From Myxococcota bacterium (GTDB lineage Bacteria > Myxococcota_A > Bradymonadia > UBA7976 > UBA1532), in contig JAHJCH010000303.1 in assembly GCA_018813065.1 (NCBI GenBank), positions 1-38,025 of the forward strand: DNA of 38,025 nt, given 5' to 3'. Shown here piece after piece: positions 25,569 to 33,055 of the stretch (within the stretch, counting starts at the first letter, position 1; each line of letters starts with the position of its first letter). The notes under the pieces were generated by a model. The model was not told the origin of the DNA, searched no databases, and was given only the letters and a program-made list of their open reading frames with translations. A program made the translations under genes and the position numbers.

Positions 25569-26540
25569 ATGACGACGCTGATGGCCCTCGTCATCACCCT
25601 CAGCGGCTTGGGCGGCCAGACCACCCCCTTGACCGTGGACGTCAGCCCCAAGGACGCCACCCTTCACCTCGACGGCAAGCCCATCCAGGCGGGGCGGGCC
25701 GTGCCCGTCTCTGCGGGCCGCCACACCCTCAAGGCCACGCGCAAGGGCTACAAGAGCCAGAGCAAGACGATCATCGCCAAGGGCAAGGCCGTGCGGGTGA
25801 GCATCATCCTCGGCGCGCAGCCCCAGGCGAGCGAGCCCACGGCGCCGCGTGGCAAGAAGCCCATCGCCCGCGAGCGCAAGCCCCCGGTGAGGCGGGGCGG
25901 CGCGCGGACCATCGCCCCTGTTCGAGACGAGCGCCAGCCCAGCGGGGGCACCTTGACCCGCGACGCGCAGCCCAAGCCCCCCGCCGATCCGATCCGCGAT
26001 GTCCGCGTCCCTGATCGCCGCGTCCCTGATCGGGGTGTCCCTGATAAGAAGCCCGCGCCCCGAGAGGCCGACGCCGCGCCGAGACGCGCCGACAACGGCG
26101 CCAAGGGCTACACGCCTGGCCCGCGTCGCCGCCGCGTGCCGCCGCGCGAGGTCGTCGAGGACCGCACACGAAAGAACGACGCGCCTCCCCCCGACGGGGG
26201 CCAAGCCAGCGGGCGGACGACCCGCCAACGTGGCAGCCTCAAGCCCCTGGCCGTCGTCTCCTTCTTGATCGGCGGCGCGGCCATCGTCGGCGGCGTCGTC
26301 ACGGGCAAGATGGCCGATGACGCCGCCGATGACTTCAACGCCTCGCGCTTCTACGACAAGAAGATCAACTACAAGCAAGAGGCCGAGGATCTCTCCTTGG
26401 GCTCCAACGTGCTCTATGGCGTCGGCGCCGTGGGCATTGGCCTGGGCGCGCTCCTGTGGGGCATGGACAGCGCCTACCAAGCCTCGGTGGCGCCCATGCC
26501 GGGCGGCGGCGCCTATGTGGGCGTTGGGGGGTCTTTCTGA
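25569..26540 (+). CDS. PEGA-domain protein with C-terminal membrane helices
   Basis: A 323-aa protein. The N-terminal part after a weak signal-like stretch (MTTLMALVITLSGLG) is a PEGA domain: LTVDVSPKDATLHLDGKPI and VSAGRHTLKATRKGYKSQS. PEGA domains are beta-rich units found on surface proteins and kinases. The middle 140 residues are disordered and rich in Arg, Pro and Asp, with a small repeat RVPDRRVPDRGVPD. The C-terminal part has two hydrophobic helices (AVVSFLIGGAAIVGGVVTG and VGAVGIGLGALLWG), as in many Myxococcota PEGA proteins. GGAG lies six bases before ATG 25569. Its stop codon overlaps the next start (TGATG), so the pair is co-translated. It is probably an envelope protein of unknown function. 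Confidence 0.82.
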   Translation: MTTLMALVITLSGLGGQTTPLTVDVSPKDATLHLDGKPIQAGRAVPVSAGRHTLKATRKGYKSQSKTIIAKGKAVRVSIILGAQPQASEPTAPRGKKPIARERKPPVRRGGARTIAPVRDERQPSGGTLTRDAQPKPPADPIRDVRVPDRRVPDRGVPDKKPAPREADAAPRRADNGAKGYTPGPRRRRVPPREVVEDRTRKNDAPPPDGGQASGRTTRQRGSLKPLAVVSFLIGGAAIVGGVVTGKMADDAADDFNASRFYDKKINYKQEAEDLSLGSNVLYGVGAVGIGLGALLWGMDSAYQASVAPMPGGGAYVGVGGSF

Positions 26541-27061
26541 TGCGCCTCAGCCTGACCCTCATCAGCGTGATGGCCCTGGCTGTGGGCTGCTCCGTGGAGC
26601 TGAACGAGGACGAGTGCCAGCCGGGGAGCGGGGCGACGCAGTGCAGCCGCGTCTACCCTGGCACGACGTGCAGCCTCGAGGGCTGGTGTGTCTTCCCTGA
26701 GCTGGACATGGGCCTTCAGCCTGCTCCCGATGCTGCCATCGAGCAAGACGCCGCCATCGAGCAAGACGCCGCCACTGTTGAGCAAGACGCCGCCACTGTT
26801 GAGCAGGACGCCGCCACTGTTGAGCAGGACGCCGCCCTCATTGAGCAGGACGCCGCCACGGTTGAGCAAGACGCCCTGGTTGAGCCAGACGTCCTGATTG
26901 AGCAAGACGCCGCCCCCGATGCCCTGATTGAGCAAGACGCCCTCATTGAGCAAGACGCCGCCCCCGATGCCCTCATTGAGCAAGACGCCCTGATCGAGCA
27001 AGACGCCCTGATTGAGCAAGACGCCGCCCCCGACGCCCTCATTGAGCCAGACGCGCTCTAA
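26540..27061 (+). CDS. Lipoprotein with Asp-rich EQDA repeat tail
   Basis: The start at 26540 overlaps the preceding stop (TGATG) and gives MRLSLTLISVMALAVGC, a lipoprotein signal with Cys 17. An upstream in-frame ATG at 26456 would lose this. The short mature domain has four Cys (DECQPGSGATQC, TTCSLEGWC) likely forming disulfides, like the small EGF-type or knottin-type modules on surface lipoproteins. The second half (from about 26728) is a run of EQDA-type repeats that make an acidic arm. The 173-aa protein is probably displayed on the outer membrane. It ends in a 4-base overlap with the convergent rluA-type gene. Confidence 0.78.
   Translation: MRLSLTLISVMALAVGCSVELNEDECQPGSGATQCSRVYPGTTCSLEGWCVFPELDMGLQPAPDAAIEQDAAIEQDAATVEQDAATVEQDAATVEQDAALIEQDAATVEQDALVEPDVLIEQDAAPDALIEQDALIEQDAAPDALIEQDALIEQDALIEQDAAPDALIEPDAL
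26728..27058 (+). repeat. Coding repeat of IEQDA/VEQDA units
   Basis: About fifteen imperfect 15-27 base units built on GAGCAAGACGCC with variants (ATCGAG, ATTGAG, GTTGAG before it). The first part has the form AAxVEQDA and the second part alternates APDALIEQDALIEQDA. The frame is preserved throughout. The opposite strand is also open here, which is a by-product of the repeat. Confidence 0.88.
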
Positions 27062-28002
27062 GCCCTCGACAGATCCGCCCACAACATCGCCAAGTCGGAC
27101 GGCCAAGGCGCCTCAAAGCAGCGCGCTTGCCCGCCCCACTCAAAGCGCAGCTGCCAAGCGTGCAGGGCCTGACGCGGGTGACCCAAGCGCCGCAGATCCT
27201 CAGGGGTCAACGCCCCGTGGAGGCTGCGCAGGAAGGCCCCCTCATCCTCGCCATAGAGCTTATCGCCCACGATGGGATAGCCCGCCAAGGCCAGGTGGGC
27301 GCGGATTTGGTGCTGACGACCGGAGACGGGGCGCGCCTCCACCAGCGCGGCTTGGGGGGCCTGGGCGACGCGACGCAGTTGAGTTGAGGCGGGCAGCGCG
27401 CCATGACCCATCTTAAGGCGCACCGCGCTTTGGGGATCGAAGCCCAAGGGCGTGTGCGCATCAAAGACCTCGGGGGGCTGACCGCGCACCACCGCGCGAT
27501 AGACCTTGCGCACCTCATGAGCGCGGAAGCGCTGCTCCAGGGCGCTGACGTCCTGGGGGGTCTGCCCGCAGACCAGCACGCCCGAGGTCTCCACGTCGAG
27601 GCGATGAGCGGGGTGAGCGCTGAGGCCCCAGCCCTTGAGGAGCTGGCTGATGGTGCCCTCATAACGGCTGGCCGTGGGGTGGGCCGCCCAGCCGGGCGGC
27701 TTATCCAAGACCAAGAGCCCCTCGCCCTCATAGAGCACGCGCGGCGTCGGCAAGCGCACGCCCGCGTCGGGGATGGGGCGGCGCACCCAAAGCCGTTGGC
27801 CTGTGCGCACTGGCTGGCTCTTCTTGAGGGGCAGATCGGGGCGGGTGACGTCGATGATCTCCAGGCGGGCGGCGAGGCTACGAGAGAGGCGGGGGACGCG
27901 GTGGCGCACGAAGCGATCGACGCGCCAGCGATCACAAAAACCGTCCACCTCTAAGAGCCAGCCCGCCTCGCCGGGGGGGGGCTCAAACGTGGAGCGTGGC
28001 AA
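27058..28002 (-). CDS. RluA-family pseudouridine synthase
   Basis: A 314-aa enzyme that isomerises uridine to pseudouridine in rRNA or tRNA. The catalytic motif AHRLDVETSGVLV carries the catalytic Asp 136. LLVLDKPPGW (about 96-105) and ARPVSGRQHQIRAHLALAGY, followed by PIVGDKLYG, are further RluA-family motifs. An S4-like RNA-binding region precedes (VDRFVRHRVPRLSRSLAARL). The exact target (RluA, RluC or RluD class) is not decided. The start is a TTG at 28002 directly after the TGA of the upstream lipoprotein gene (TGATTG), with AAGG seven bases before. It is co-transcribed with two lipoprotein genes of no obvious functional link. Confidence 0.9.
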   Translation of the reverse strand: MPRSTFEPPPGEAGWLLEVDGFCDRWRVDRFVRHRVPRLSRSLAARLEIIDVTRPDLPLKKSQPVRTGQRLWVRRPIPDAGVRLPTPRVLYEGEGLLVLDKPPGWAAHPTASRYEGTISQLLKGWGLSAHPAHRLDVETSGVLVCGQTPQDVSALEQRFRAHEVRKVYRAVVRGQPPEVFDAHTPLGFDPQSAVRLKMGHGALPASTQLRRVAQAPQAALVEARPVSGRQHQIRAHLALAGYPIVGDKLYGEDEGAFLRSLHGALTPEDLRRLGHPRQALHAWQLRFEWGGQARCFEAPWPSDLAMLWADLSRA

Positions 28003-28839
28003 TCAATCGCCTTGAACTTGAACGGTGAGGCGGCCGGTGAAGCGCCCCTCGGGGAGATTGACCTTGGCGTCTACGTTGCGCCCGCGCGCGTTGGAGACGC
28101 GGAAGGCGCCGCCGGGCAGGGGCTTACCGTTGCGCATCACCTGACCCGAGGCGCCCTTACGCACCTTGCCCTTGAGCCGAGCCGAGATCGTCACCGAGGT
28201 GTTGTCATCGGAGGGGGTCACGCGCACGATCAGGCCATCGACCACGGTGGGGCCTGCGGTGGGCGTGGGCTCGGGCGGCGGCGGTGGCGGCGGCGGCGGC
28301 TTGACCGTGCGCTTGGTGTACCGCTTGCGCGGCTGGGGCGTGGGCTCGGGCTCTGGGGGGGGCGGCGGGGCGACGGCGACGACGGGCGGCGGCGGCGGCG
28401 GGGCGGCCAAGGCCAGGGTGGCGCCGGTGCTATAGACGGCCTTGACCCCCTCCTGACCAAAGACGCGGATAAAGAACTTGCTGGGCGCCTTCTTAACCTC
28501 CCAGGCAAAAACATAGCTCGTCTGATTCTTGGAGATCAGCCGCCGCTCCAGGGTCTCGCCAAACTCATCATGAAAGGAGATCTCGCCGCCTTGGAGGCGC
28601 TCGGGCTGATTGATGGCGATCTTCCAGCGCAGCTGCCCCTTATCGAGCACGTCGAGGTACTTCCAATCGGTGTGATCGCCCTCTTCGGGGGAGATCTGAT
28701 CGGTGACTGTGCGATCGATGAACACACCCAGCGCCTCTGGGCGGTTGGCGTCCCCCCCGCTGTGCTCATCCAGGCTGGGGGCCACGGCCCCGCAAGCGCA
28801 GAGGAGGAGGTTGAGGAGGGGCAGCAGGCGTCGCGTCAT
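28003..28839 (-). CDS. Pro-rich lipoprotein, paralogue B
   Basis: A lipoprotein of 278 aa. The signal MTRRLLPLLNLLLCAC has Cys 16 in the lipobox. Three parts are seen: an N-terminal beta-type domain with ISPEEGDHTDWKYLDVL, a Pro-rich spacer with runs of eight or nine Pro (APPPPPPVVAVAPPPPPEPE), and a C-terminal domain of about 85 residues (GLIVRVTPSDDNTSVTISAR to LTVQVQGD). The same plan and both end domains recur in the upstream neighbour, so this is a tandem duplication product. GGAGG lies before ATG 28839. A surface or periplasmic role is likely. The C-terminal domain might bind a ligand, but no known family is recognised. Confidence 0.78.
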   Translation of the reverse strand: MTRRLLPLLNLLLCACGAVAPSLDEHSGGDANRPEALGVFIDRTVTDQISPEEGDHTDWKYLDVLDKGQLRWKIAINQPERLQGGEISFHDEFGETLERRLISKNQTSYVFAWEVKKAPSKFFIRVFGQEGVKAVYSTGATLALAAPPPPPPVVAVAPPPPPEPEPTPQPRKRYTKRTVKPPPPPPPPPEPTPTAGPTVVDGLIVRVTPSDDNTSVTISARLKGKVRKGASGQVMRNGKPLPGGAFRVSNARGRNVDAKVNLPEGRFTGRLTVQVQGD

Positions 28840-28907
28840 AGGAACCTCCAGCAGATATATATAGGATAACGCGGGGCGCCCAGCGCCCTTACACGCCCTT
28901 TTAACAG

Positions 28908-29774
28908 TCAGCGTGAGCCTGTAAAGATGCGCACGCGGCGGCGATGGGCGATGTCATTGGGGCTAAGATTGGTGCGCGCCGTCGCCGAAGTGCCACGGAT
29001 GTTGATGATCTCAAAATCACCGCCCTTCATCCGCCCGTCGCGATCCAAGATCTCACCGCGATCTCCACGCTTAACGCCGTGATCTCGCGCGCTGAGGCGG
29101 ATGGTCAAGACGGTGGACTTCTTACGCGCGCCGGGGACCATGCGCATGATCGTGCCCGAGATGGCCCCGCTCGGCTCAGCGGCGGGGCGACCACCGCCGC
29201 CGCCCTTATGCACCCGCGTGCGCCCCACGCCTACGCGCGGCGAGCCGCTGGGGAGATCGCCGGGCAGCGGCTCATCGAGGGGGATCTCCTCATCGGCGAC
29301 GGGGGGCAGATCGGTGCGCAGCTCCCAGTCGAAGGGCTCAAACTTGGCCTCGATGGTGTAGACGCTGGAGCCCTCCTCGGTGTGGAGCTGGATAAAGTGG
29401 GTGCCGGGCTTGACGCGGATCTCCAGCTTGTCTTTTTCGAGCTTCTTGGTGTGCTTACGCGAGTCTACGGGGGTGGCGAAGCGATCAAAGACGTCGATGA
29501 GCGACTTGATCTCTTTATTATCCCAGTACACCGTGACGGTGAGGATGCCGGGGGTCTTGATCTTGACGAACTTCCAGTCCGCCACATCCCCCTCCTCGAA
29601 GCTGATGTAATCATCGGTGAGCTTATCAAAGGGCAGCAGTTGGGCGCCGGCCTTCTCAAAGTCCTCCCCGGAGGTCTCCTCGGGCTTGACCTCAACATCA
29701 CCGCAGGCGGCCAACAGCAGCGTCAGCGCCAGCGAGGCCGTGCTCAAAACCCCTGGGCAGATCTCATCGCGCAT
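28908..29774 (-). CDS. Lipoprotein, paralogue A
   Basis: The ATG at 29774 is preferred. It has TTGAGGACACCC upstream, and the in-frame TTG at 29786 sits within that ribosome site. The protein has 288 aa with the signal STASLALTLLLAAC (Cys 24). The N-terminal domain contains ISFEEGDVADWKFVKIKTPG, matching ISPEEGDHTDWKYLDVLDKG in the downstream paralogue. The linker is Gly/Pro-rich rather than poly-Pro. The C-terminal domain (GTIMRMVPGARKKSTVLTIR to VRIFTGSR) is also homologous to that of the paralogue. It lies 68 bases before the second lipoprotein gene and forms an operon with it and the pseudouridine synthase. Confidence 0.77.
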   Translation of the reverse strand: MRDEICPGVLSTASLALTLLLAACGDVEVKPEETSGEDFEKAGAQLLPFDKLTDDYISFEEGDVADWKFVKIKTPGILTVTVYWDNKEIKSLIDVFDRFATPVDSRKHTKKLEKDKLEIRVKPGTHFIQLHTEEGSSVYTIEAKFEPFDWELRTDLPPVADEEIPLDEPLPGDLPSGSPRVGVGRTRVHKGGGGGRPAAEPSGAISGTIMRMVPGARKKSTVLTIRLSARDHGVKRGDRGEILDRDGRMKGGDFEIINIRGTSATARTNLSPNDIAHRRRVRIFTGSR

Positions 29775-29900
29775 GGGTGTCCTCAAGGCGTGATCACAGC
29801 TTGAGTCCTAACACCTCGACTTTTCGAGTGTCAAGGTCAGGCGCGCGGCGCGGCTTTGGCGCCTTGAGGGCGCCGCCTGATCGCCGGTCGCCAAAGTGTT

Positions 29901-30189
29901 GGCGATTTCGAGGGCTGAGCCGTCGCCGAGAGCCAAAACTTGGCGATTTTGAGGGCTGAGCCGTCGCCGAGAGCCAAAACTTGGCGATTTTGAGGGCTGA
30001 GCCGTCGCCGAGAGCCAAAACTTGGCGATGGGCGAGGGCTGAGCTGTTGCCGAGAGCCAAAACTTGGCGATTTTGAGGGCTGAGCTGTCGCCGAGAGCCA
30101 AAACTTGGCGATTTTGAGGGCTGAGCCGTCGCCGAGAGCCAAAACTTGGCGATGGGCGAGGGCTGAGCTGTCGCCGAGAGCCAAAACTT
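29901..30189. repeat. 41/42-bp minisatellite array, seven units
   Basis: GGCGAT occurs at 29901, 29942, 29983, 30024, 30066, 30107, 30148 and 30190, so the spacing is 41, 41, 41, 42, 41, 41 and 42 bases. Units come in two forms: GGCGATTTTGAGGG and GGCGATGGGCGAGGG. Each unit ends with GCCAA-AAC-TTGGC, an inverted repeat inside the larger TCGCC to GGCGA pairing, so every unit can fold into a hairpin. All three minus-strand frames are open through the array, but with a 41-base unit this follows from the absence of stop triplets in one unit and is not evidence for a gene. Confidence 0.92.
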
Positions 30190-30271
30190 GGCGATGGGCC
30201 AGCATCGCGGCGCCGCCCAAAGCCACAGCTTGACCTGATCTCGTAAAAAATCAGCGCGCGTGTTTTTTTTC

Positions 30272-30299
30272 GGAACCTTGGCAGGCGCTCGCTGTCTGT
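30272..30299 (+). promoter_or_regulatory. Possible ECF-type promoter of the injection-system operon
   Basis: GGAACC at 30272-30277, a 16-base spacer, and GTCTGT at 30294-30299 match the general ECF sigma pattern (GGAAC then GTCT). It shares the 12-mer GAACCTTGGCAG with the block at 25504-25515. TATAAA at 30316 may instead be the -10 box of a sigma-70-like promoter, with TGTCTG 17 bases upstream. Confidence 0.4.
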
Positions 30300-30423
30300 A
30301 TGTCCTTATGCGCTCTATAAATTATAGATGCAGTAAAATTATCATCGAAAAAACTCGATATTTTTTCTGAATAGACCTCATTACCCCCCGTTTGAACGGC
30401 CAGACCCATGAAGAGGAGGTCTT

Positions 30424-31107
30424 ATGGAGGTTGACTCCACCATGTTGGTCAAGCTCTACAAGTTCGCTGAGCAGCACGCCATCCAGCTGGTTCGCAAGCT
30501 CCGCGATCAAATCATCAAGAGCGAGATCGAAGACAGTGAGCTGAACAGGCTGGTCAACGAGATCGAGGACAAGGCGCAAGAGATCAAGGCCGAGACGTCT
30601 CAGAATAAGGCGCTGGTCGAGGGCCGGATCGACCAACGCCTCCCCATGAAGGCGGTGATCAGCGCCCTCCTGGCGCTGCGCAACGCGCTGCGGGCGGGCG
30701 TGAACGGCGAGCCTGACTCATCGCCGCGTCATCGCGCCGCAAAAGATCTGCTGCTGCGGCACTTCGAGGGTGGGGGGCTGCGCTCCAGCAGCGCCGAGGT
30801 CCTGCGCTTGTGGGCTACGGCGATCCTGCGAGAGATGGAGACTGAGGCGGACACCTGGGCGGCGGCGGCGGTCTTGTGGGTGCGGCCTTCCTTGGAGGCG
30901 GCCACGGCGGCGCTGACGCAGGCCATCAACCAAGAGCAGGCTGGCCCCTCGCCCACCGAGGGGCGCCGCGCGCTGAACCAGCGGATCTTGCGCATGGTGG
31001 CCTATGTGGTCTGGCGTTATGAGCGCCCCGAGGGCGCCGCGACCTGGGCGAGCTTGGCGGAGGCCATCTTGAGCGTCAACGCCGAGGTCGGCCGCGCGCA
31101 TCGCTGA
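30424..31107 (+). CDS. Unknown first gene of the injection-system cluster
   Basis: A 227-aa soluble protein. ATG 30424 follows GAGGAGGTCTT, a strong ribosome site. The N-terminal 75 residues look like a coiled coil or helical bundle (KLYKFAEQHAIQLVRKLRDQ, then RLVNEIEDKAQEIKAETSQN). The rest is helical and Ala/Leu-rich (MKAVISALLALRNALRAGVN, TEADTWAAAAVLWVRPSLEA). No Cys, membrane segment or known domain is seen. It precedes the Pvc16-like gene by 118 bases on the same strand, so it may be a chaperone, regulator or structural accessory of the contractile system, but I do not recognise a family. Confidence 0.72.
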   Translation: MEVDSTMLVKLYKFAEQHAIQLVRKLRDQIIKSEIEDSELNRLVNEIEDKAQEIKAETSQNKALVEGRIDQRLPMKAVISALLALRNALRAGVNGEPDSSPRHRAAKDLLLRHFEGGGLRSSSAEVLRLWATAILREMETEADTWAAAAVLWVRPSLEAATAALTQAINQEQAGPSPTEGRRALNQRILRMVAYVVWRYERPEGAATWASLAEAILSVNAEVGRAHR

Positions 31108-31225
31108 TCGCCTCCCCCCCCCCTCATTTTCGGCCCCTCACTCAACACACTTTCCCTCAAAGAAATGATTGCCCTTTGCGCGGGAAGGCTGGCATTGTGC
31201 GGGCACCAGCGAGTTGAGGAGCCAG

Positions 31226-31831
31226 GTGTCGCATCATCGGATTTTTCGACAGACCTCAGAGGCCCTCGCCACCCTCCTAGAGGATGGGATGCGCGACCTC
31301 TTGTCACGAAGCATCCAGGTGATCACAGGGCCGCCCCTTCGGGAGAAGTTCACCCGAACCCCGGCCCTGGGGGTCTATCTTTACCGCGTGATGGTACACC
31401 CCAAGCGCCGCGAGGATGTCCCCACCTTTGTCTCTCATATCAACGCTGAGGGAGAGATCATCGAGTTCTATGAAGATCCCGCCCTGCGGGTGAACCTGGA
31501 CTATCTGGTGACCGCGTGGGCCGATGAGGACGCCGAGCAGCAAGAGCTCTTGGGCGCGGCGATGCGGGTGTTCCTCGCGCAGCCCTCTTTGGAGGGGGAG
31601 CTGCTCGAAGGCGACGCCTTTGATCCCGATGAGCGCATCCCCATTCGCCCCGTTGAGGATCTCTCCGTTGAGTTTTTAATGTCGCTGTGGCGGGGCTTCG
31701 GCGAGCACCTTCGCCCCGCAGTAGGCTATACCTGTCGCCTACGCTTACACTCCCCGCGTCGTTCTGAGAACCTGCGCAGGGTCATGAAGAGAGAAATCGG
31801 CGTCACCATCAATGAAGAGGTAACGCCGTAA
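31226..31831 (+). CDS. Pvc16/DUF4255-type tail terminator protein
   Basis: A 201-aa protein of the family (DUF4255) whose best known members, Afp16/Pvc16, cap the end of the contractile tube and sheath and set its length. Visible are the opening helix RQTSEALATLLEDGMRDLL, the strand PALGVYLYRVMVHPKRREDV, and VNLDYLVTAWADEDAEQQEL, followed by LLGAAMRVFLAQP, a pattern typical of the family. The GTG at 31226 has GAGGAG at 31216-31221. A longer frame from 31169 would add 19 residues with no ribosome site. A hairpin (GCTGG at 31188, CCAGC at 31206) precedes the ribosome site. It is followed 24 bases later by the sheath gene. Confidence 0.82.
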   Translation: MSHHRIFRQTSEALATLLEDGMRDLLSRSIQVITGPPLREKFTRTPALGVYLYRVMVHPKRREDVPTFVSHINAEGEIIEFYEDPALRVNLDYLVTAWADEDAEQQELLGAAMRVFLAQPSLEGELLEGDAFDPDERIPIRPVEDLSVEFLMSLWRGFGEHLRPAVGYTCRLRLHSPRRSENLRRVMKREIGVTINEEVTP

Positions 31832-31855
31832 AACCATGCCAAGAGGAGGATGAGA

Positions 31856-32995
31856 ATGGCTGAGTACTTATCGCCTGGCGTATATGTGGAAGAGGTCCCC
31901 AGCGCCAGTAAACCCATCGAGACGGTGAGTACCAGCACGGTCGGGTTCGTGGGTGAGTCCAAGCGCGGTCCGGTCAACCAGGTGGTGTTCTGCCCCAACT
32001 GGACGACCTTCGTCAAAAACTTCGGCGACTTCGCGGACTCCGAGTACTTGGCGCACGCCGTCTACGGCTTCTTTAATAATGGCGGCGCCCGCTGCTTCGT
32101 CATCAACGTCGGCCTGGGCGCTGAGGATAAGCGCCCCGCGCGCTTCATCGGCAAAGACCTCGGCCCCGGCGAGCGCACGGGCCTCTTCGCCTTCGATGAC
32201 GTGGACGAGATCAACATCGTCTGCGCGCCCGGTCAGACTGATCCCGCCATCACCGACGCCGTGCTGACCCACTGCGAGAAGAACCGCTATCGCTTCGCCA
32301 TCCTCGACGCCCCCGAGATCATCGAGTCCGGCGGCGTTGATAAGCTGGGTAAGCCCCGTGACTCCAAGTACGGCGCTTACTACTTCCCCTGGATCGAGGT
32401 CTATGATCCCGAGAAGGGCAACATCTTCGTGCCCCCCTCCGGGCATATGGCCGGCATCTATGCCCGCAGCGACGCCGAGCGCGGCGTTCATAAGGCCCCC
32501 GCCAACGAGATCGTGCGCGGCGCGCTGGGCCTGAAGTATGACGTGACCAAGGGTGAGCAGGATATCCTCAACCCCAAGGGCATCAACTGTATCCGCGAGT
32601 TTAAGAACCGCGGGATCAGGGTGTGGGGCGCGCGGACCATCTCCAGCGATCCAGAGTGGCGTTATGTCAACGTTCGCCGCCTCTTTAATATGGTCGAGGA
32701 GTCCATCGAGAACGGCACCCAGTGGGTCGTCTTCGAGCCCAACGATCACAAGCTGTGGAAGCAAGTGACGCGTAATATCAGCGCGTTTTTATTGAGGGTT
32801 TGGCGCGACGGCGCCCTCTTCGGGCAGACCCCCGAGGAGGCCTTCTATGTCAAGTGTGATGCGGAGACGAATCCCCCGGAGGTCATCGACGCCGGGCAAA
32901 TGATCTGCGAGATCGGGTTGTGCCCGACAAAGCCCGCAGAATTTGTTATCTTCCGTATCGGCCAAATGCCGACTGGTGGAGACACCGCCGAATAA
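31856..32995 (+). CDS. Contractile sheath protein A
   Basis: A 379-aa tail sheath protein of the phage gpFI/Afp2-4 superfamily. The start AEYLSPGVYVEEVPSASKPI is the N-terminal family signature. The C-terminal sheath core shows GHMAGIYARSDAERGVHKAP, GIRVWGARTISSDPEWRYVN, NGTQWVVFEPND, GQTPEEAFYVKCDAETNPPE and EFVIFRIGQ. The second of two ATGs (31856) is used because GAGGAGG ends directly before the first. It lacks the middle domain seen in sheath B, so this is a minimal sheath. Sheath subunits wrap the tube and contract to drive it out. Tube A follows after 60 bases. Confidence 0.95.
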   Translation: MAEYLSPGVYVEEVPSASKPIETVSTSTVGFVGESKRGPVNQVVFCPNWTTFVKNFGDFADSEYLAHAVYGFFNNGGARCFVINVGLGAEDKRPARFIGKDLGPGERTGLFAFDDVDEINIVCAPGQTDPAITDAVLTHCEKNRYRFAILDAPEIIESGGVDKLGKPRDSKYGAYYFPWIEVYDPEKGNIFVPPSGHMAGIYARSDAERGVHKAPANEIVRGALGLKYDVTKGEQDILNPKGINCIREFKNRGIRVWGARTISSDPEWRYVNVRRLFNMVEESIENGTQWVVFEPNDHKLWKQVTRNISAFLLRVWRDGALFGQTPEEAFYVKCDAETNPPEVIDAGQMICEIGLCPTKPAEFVIFRIGQMPTGGDTAE

Positions 32996-33055
32996 AAACT
33001 TACTTAGCCTGTTGTGCCCTGAAATTCTTTAGGGGAACAATCTGAGGAGTGAAAG

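Larger units (their letters stand above)
29787..30423. other. 637-base intergenic region with minisatellite and promoters
   Basis: This is the only stretch longer than 300 bases without a convincing gene. It separates the divergent lipoprotein operon (-) from the injection-system operon (+). It contains the 41/42-bp repeat array (29901-30189), an A-run and T-run flanking a GC core (30244-30270), a possible ECF promoter (30272-30299), an A+T-rich block with TATAAA at 30316, an ATCGA-AAAAAC-TCGAT inverted repeat followed by TTTTTT (30344-30366), and the ribosome site GAGGAGG of the first injection-system gene. Confidence 0.8.

Noticed and set aside
26513-27106. Minus-strand ORF of 197 aa opposite the EQDA lipoprotein
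   Set aside because: It is the reverse reading of the repeat; the + strand ORF has a lipobox, coupled start and disulfide module.
29901-30189. CRISPR array
   Set aside because: The units are contiguous tandem copies without unique spacers, and no cas genes are near.
29794-30226. Three minus-strand ORFs of 88-129 aa through the 41-bp repeat array
   Set aside because: With a 41-base unit any stop-free repeat opens all three frames. The peptides are pure repeat, have no ribosome site and no family features.
30278-30295. Sigma-54 promoter at TTGGCA before the injection operon
   Set aside because: The GG and GC pairs are one base too close for a -24/-12 promoter. An ECF pattern fits better.
30344-30366. 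ATCGA/TCGAT hairpin with T-run as a true attenuator of the injection operon
   Set aside because: The stem has only five A+T-rich base pairs, too weak to call a terminator from sequence alone.
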